Assembly: GCA_003508835.1 (NCBI GenBank)
Contig: PUFA01000070.1
Location: forward strand, 3,906,001 to 3,970,000
Origin: Eonycteris spelaea
Taxonomy: Eukaryota > Chordata > Mammalia > Chiroptera > Pteropodidae
DNA: 64,000 bases
Reading direction: 5' to 3'
Every line of letters starts with the position of its first letter. Position 1 is the stretch's first letter. Shown here one piece after another: positions 63,036 to 64,000 of the stretch. The position numbers and the translations under genes were made by a program. The notes beneath the pieces were generated by a model. The model was not told where the DNA came from, ran no database searches, and saw only the letters and a program-made list of their open reading frames with translations.

Positions 63036-64000
63036 CTGTGAAAATGTGACCCAAATTGTTAAAAGATGTCTGTCTGTAACTTAGAGAGCAAATGGAAACC
63101 ATTAAATGACATGTATGTTAAAAATATCACCTTCCAACTTTCAGATTGTTAGTAAAATAGATGAATTATGGATTATTGCTTCTACCTAAAGCAAACAGAA
63201 AAATGCAAATGCACCTGCCAGGAAGAGGCACTCAGGGGATAGGCCTTGATGAAAAAATGATTTACAGAGTCTTATGTATGCTTTCACTGTACTTGAACAG
63301 TTCCCTTAAGCTTAAAAGTGTTTCTCTAAAATCTCCTCTGCATTATTAATTTGCAGAATAAACCATTATTCATGGATAAATTTTAGCCCAACCTTGGATT
63401 TATAAAAAACTCTAAATAAGTACAGTCTTTACTAAATTTTATTGCTTAAAACCTGCTTGTCAAAATATAAAACATATATAATGAGGTTCAAATACAATTT
63501 TAATAAAAAATGTCTTTCTGATCACAAAATAATACTTTATGTTCAATGTAGAAAACATATAACAAAAATAATAAAAAGCAGAGATAACCACTGTTAAGAT
63601 GTATATTTTCCCTATGAAAATGTATACATACTTCATTTTAAAATGACATATCATTTCTTTTTTTAAAAAAACTGGGATCGTCCTGTATTTACCTTTTTTA
63701 AGGTACTACGTCATTTTTTCATTTAAGTTATCAGAACATTTTCTTATATCACTAAATATTCTTTAAAGCATAATCTTAAGAACTGTATAGTGTTTCCTTA
63801 TATGACTGGGCCATACTTATCTAATTTTCCTATTGTTGAACATTTTAGAGTATTTCTATGTTTTGCTATGTTATGTACACTTTTGAGGCATTTGAAACAT
63901 ACTGCCAATTTAACACTAGGCTAACCCGAAAAAAAACCCCTCATCTATATAGTTATCTCTCAAATCACTTTAGATAATGTAGATGCTTAATATTTCTCGA
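63036..64000 (-). other. SRGAP1: Start of upstream intron
   Basis: No exon signal found. The region 63,480-63,900 is L1-like; the rest is unique AT-rich DNA. Confidence 0.65.
63480..63900 (-). mobile_element. Old L1 3' UTR fragment
   Basis: gagataaccactgttaagat, actgggatcgtcctgtattt, cctattgttgaacattttag: antisense L1M 3' end phrases in order, heavily diverged. Confidence 0.55.

Overview
This is an intronic-rich window of a placental mammal genome. It is AT-rich, has GT-AG spliced exons far apart, and carries LINE-1, L2, MIR, hAT-type DNA transposon fragments and an MLT1-type LTR. I saw no Alu, B1/B2, canid SINEC, bovine Bov-tA or equine ERE copies. That argues against primates, rodents, dogs, cattle and horse, but the species cannot be fixed from this alone.

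One protein-coding gene accounts for all the coding sequence I can support: SRGAP1 (SLIT-ROBO Rho GTPase-activating protein 1), on the minus strand. Fourteen consecutive internal exons lie between 63,035 (5' side) and 1,661 (3' side). They cover the later F-BAR domain, the linker and coiled-coil, the whole RhoGAP domain and the start of the spacer before the SH3 domain. The first exons (start codon, early F-BAR) lie beyond 64,000. The SH3 and C-terminal exons lie before position 1. Reading phases are continuous across all 13 junctions except for one apparent single-base deletion inside the 197-bp exon at 34,570-34,766. This shifts the frame and creates a stop after the F-BAR region.

Layout from low to high coordinates: 1-1,600 old L1 with an LTR-like insert; 1,661-7,087 three exons (end of RhoGAP and acidic spacer); 7,088-17,522 intron with MIR, hAT and L1 pieces; 17,523-20,010 three exons of the RhoGAP core, two of them separated by only 148 bp; 23,042-27,438 two micro-exons (34 and 28 bp) of the linker; 33,769-34,766 two linker and coiled-coil exons flanking a 716-bp intron packed with hAT transposons; 35,000-40,000 a nest of L1/HAL1-like, L1 5'-UTR-like and MLT1 repeats; 45,584-47,844 two exons at the end of the F-BAR domain, one with an L1 ending about 27 bp from its splice acceptor; 47,845-62,225 a long intron with L1, MER5, L2 and a fairly intact 5'-truncated L1; 62,226-63,035 two F-BAR exons.

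The exons together encode a membrane-binding F-BAR module joined to a GTPase-activating domain. The arginine finger and the other conserved RhoGAP motifs are all present. I found no bacterial-type operon, CRISPR array, tRNA, rRNA or convincing second gene.
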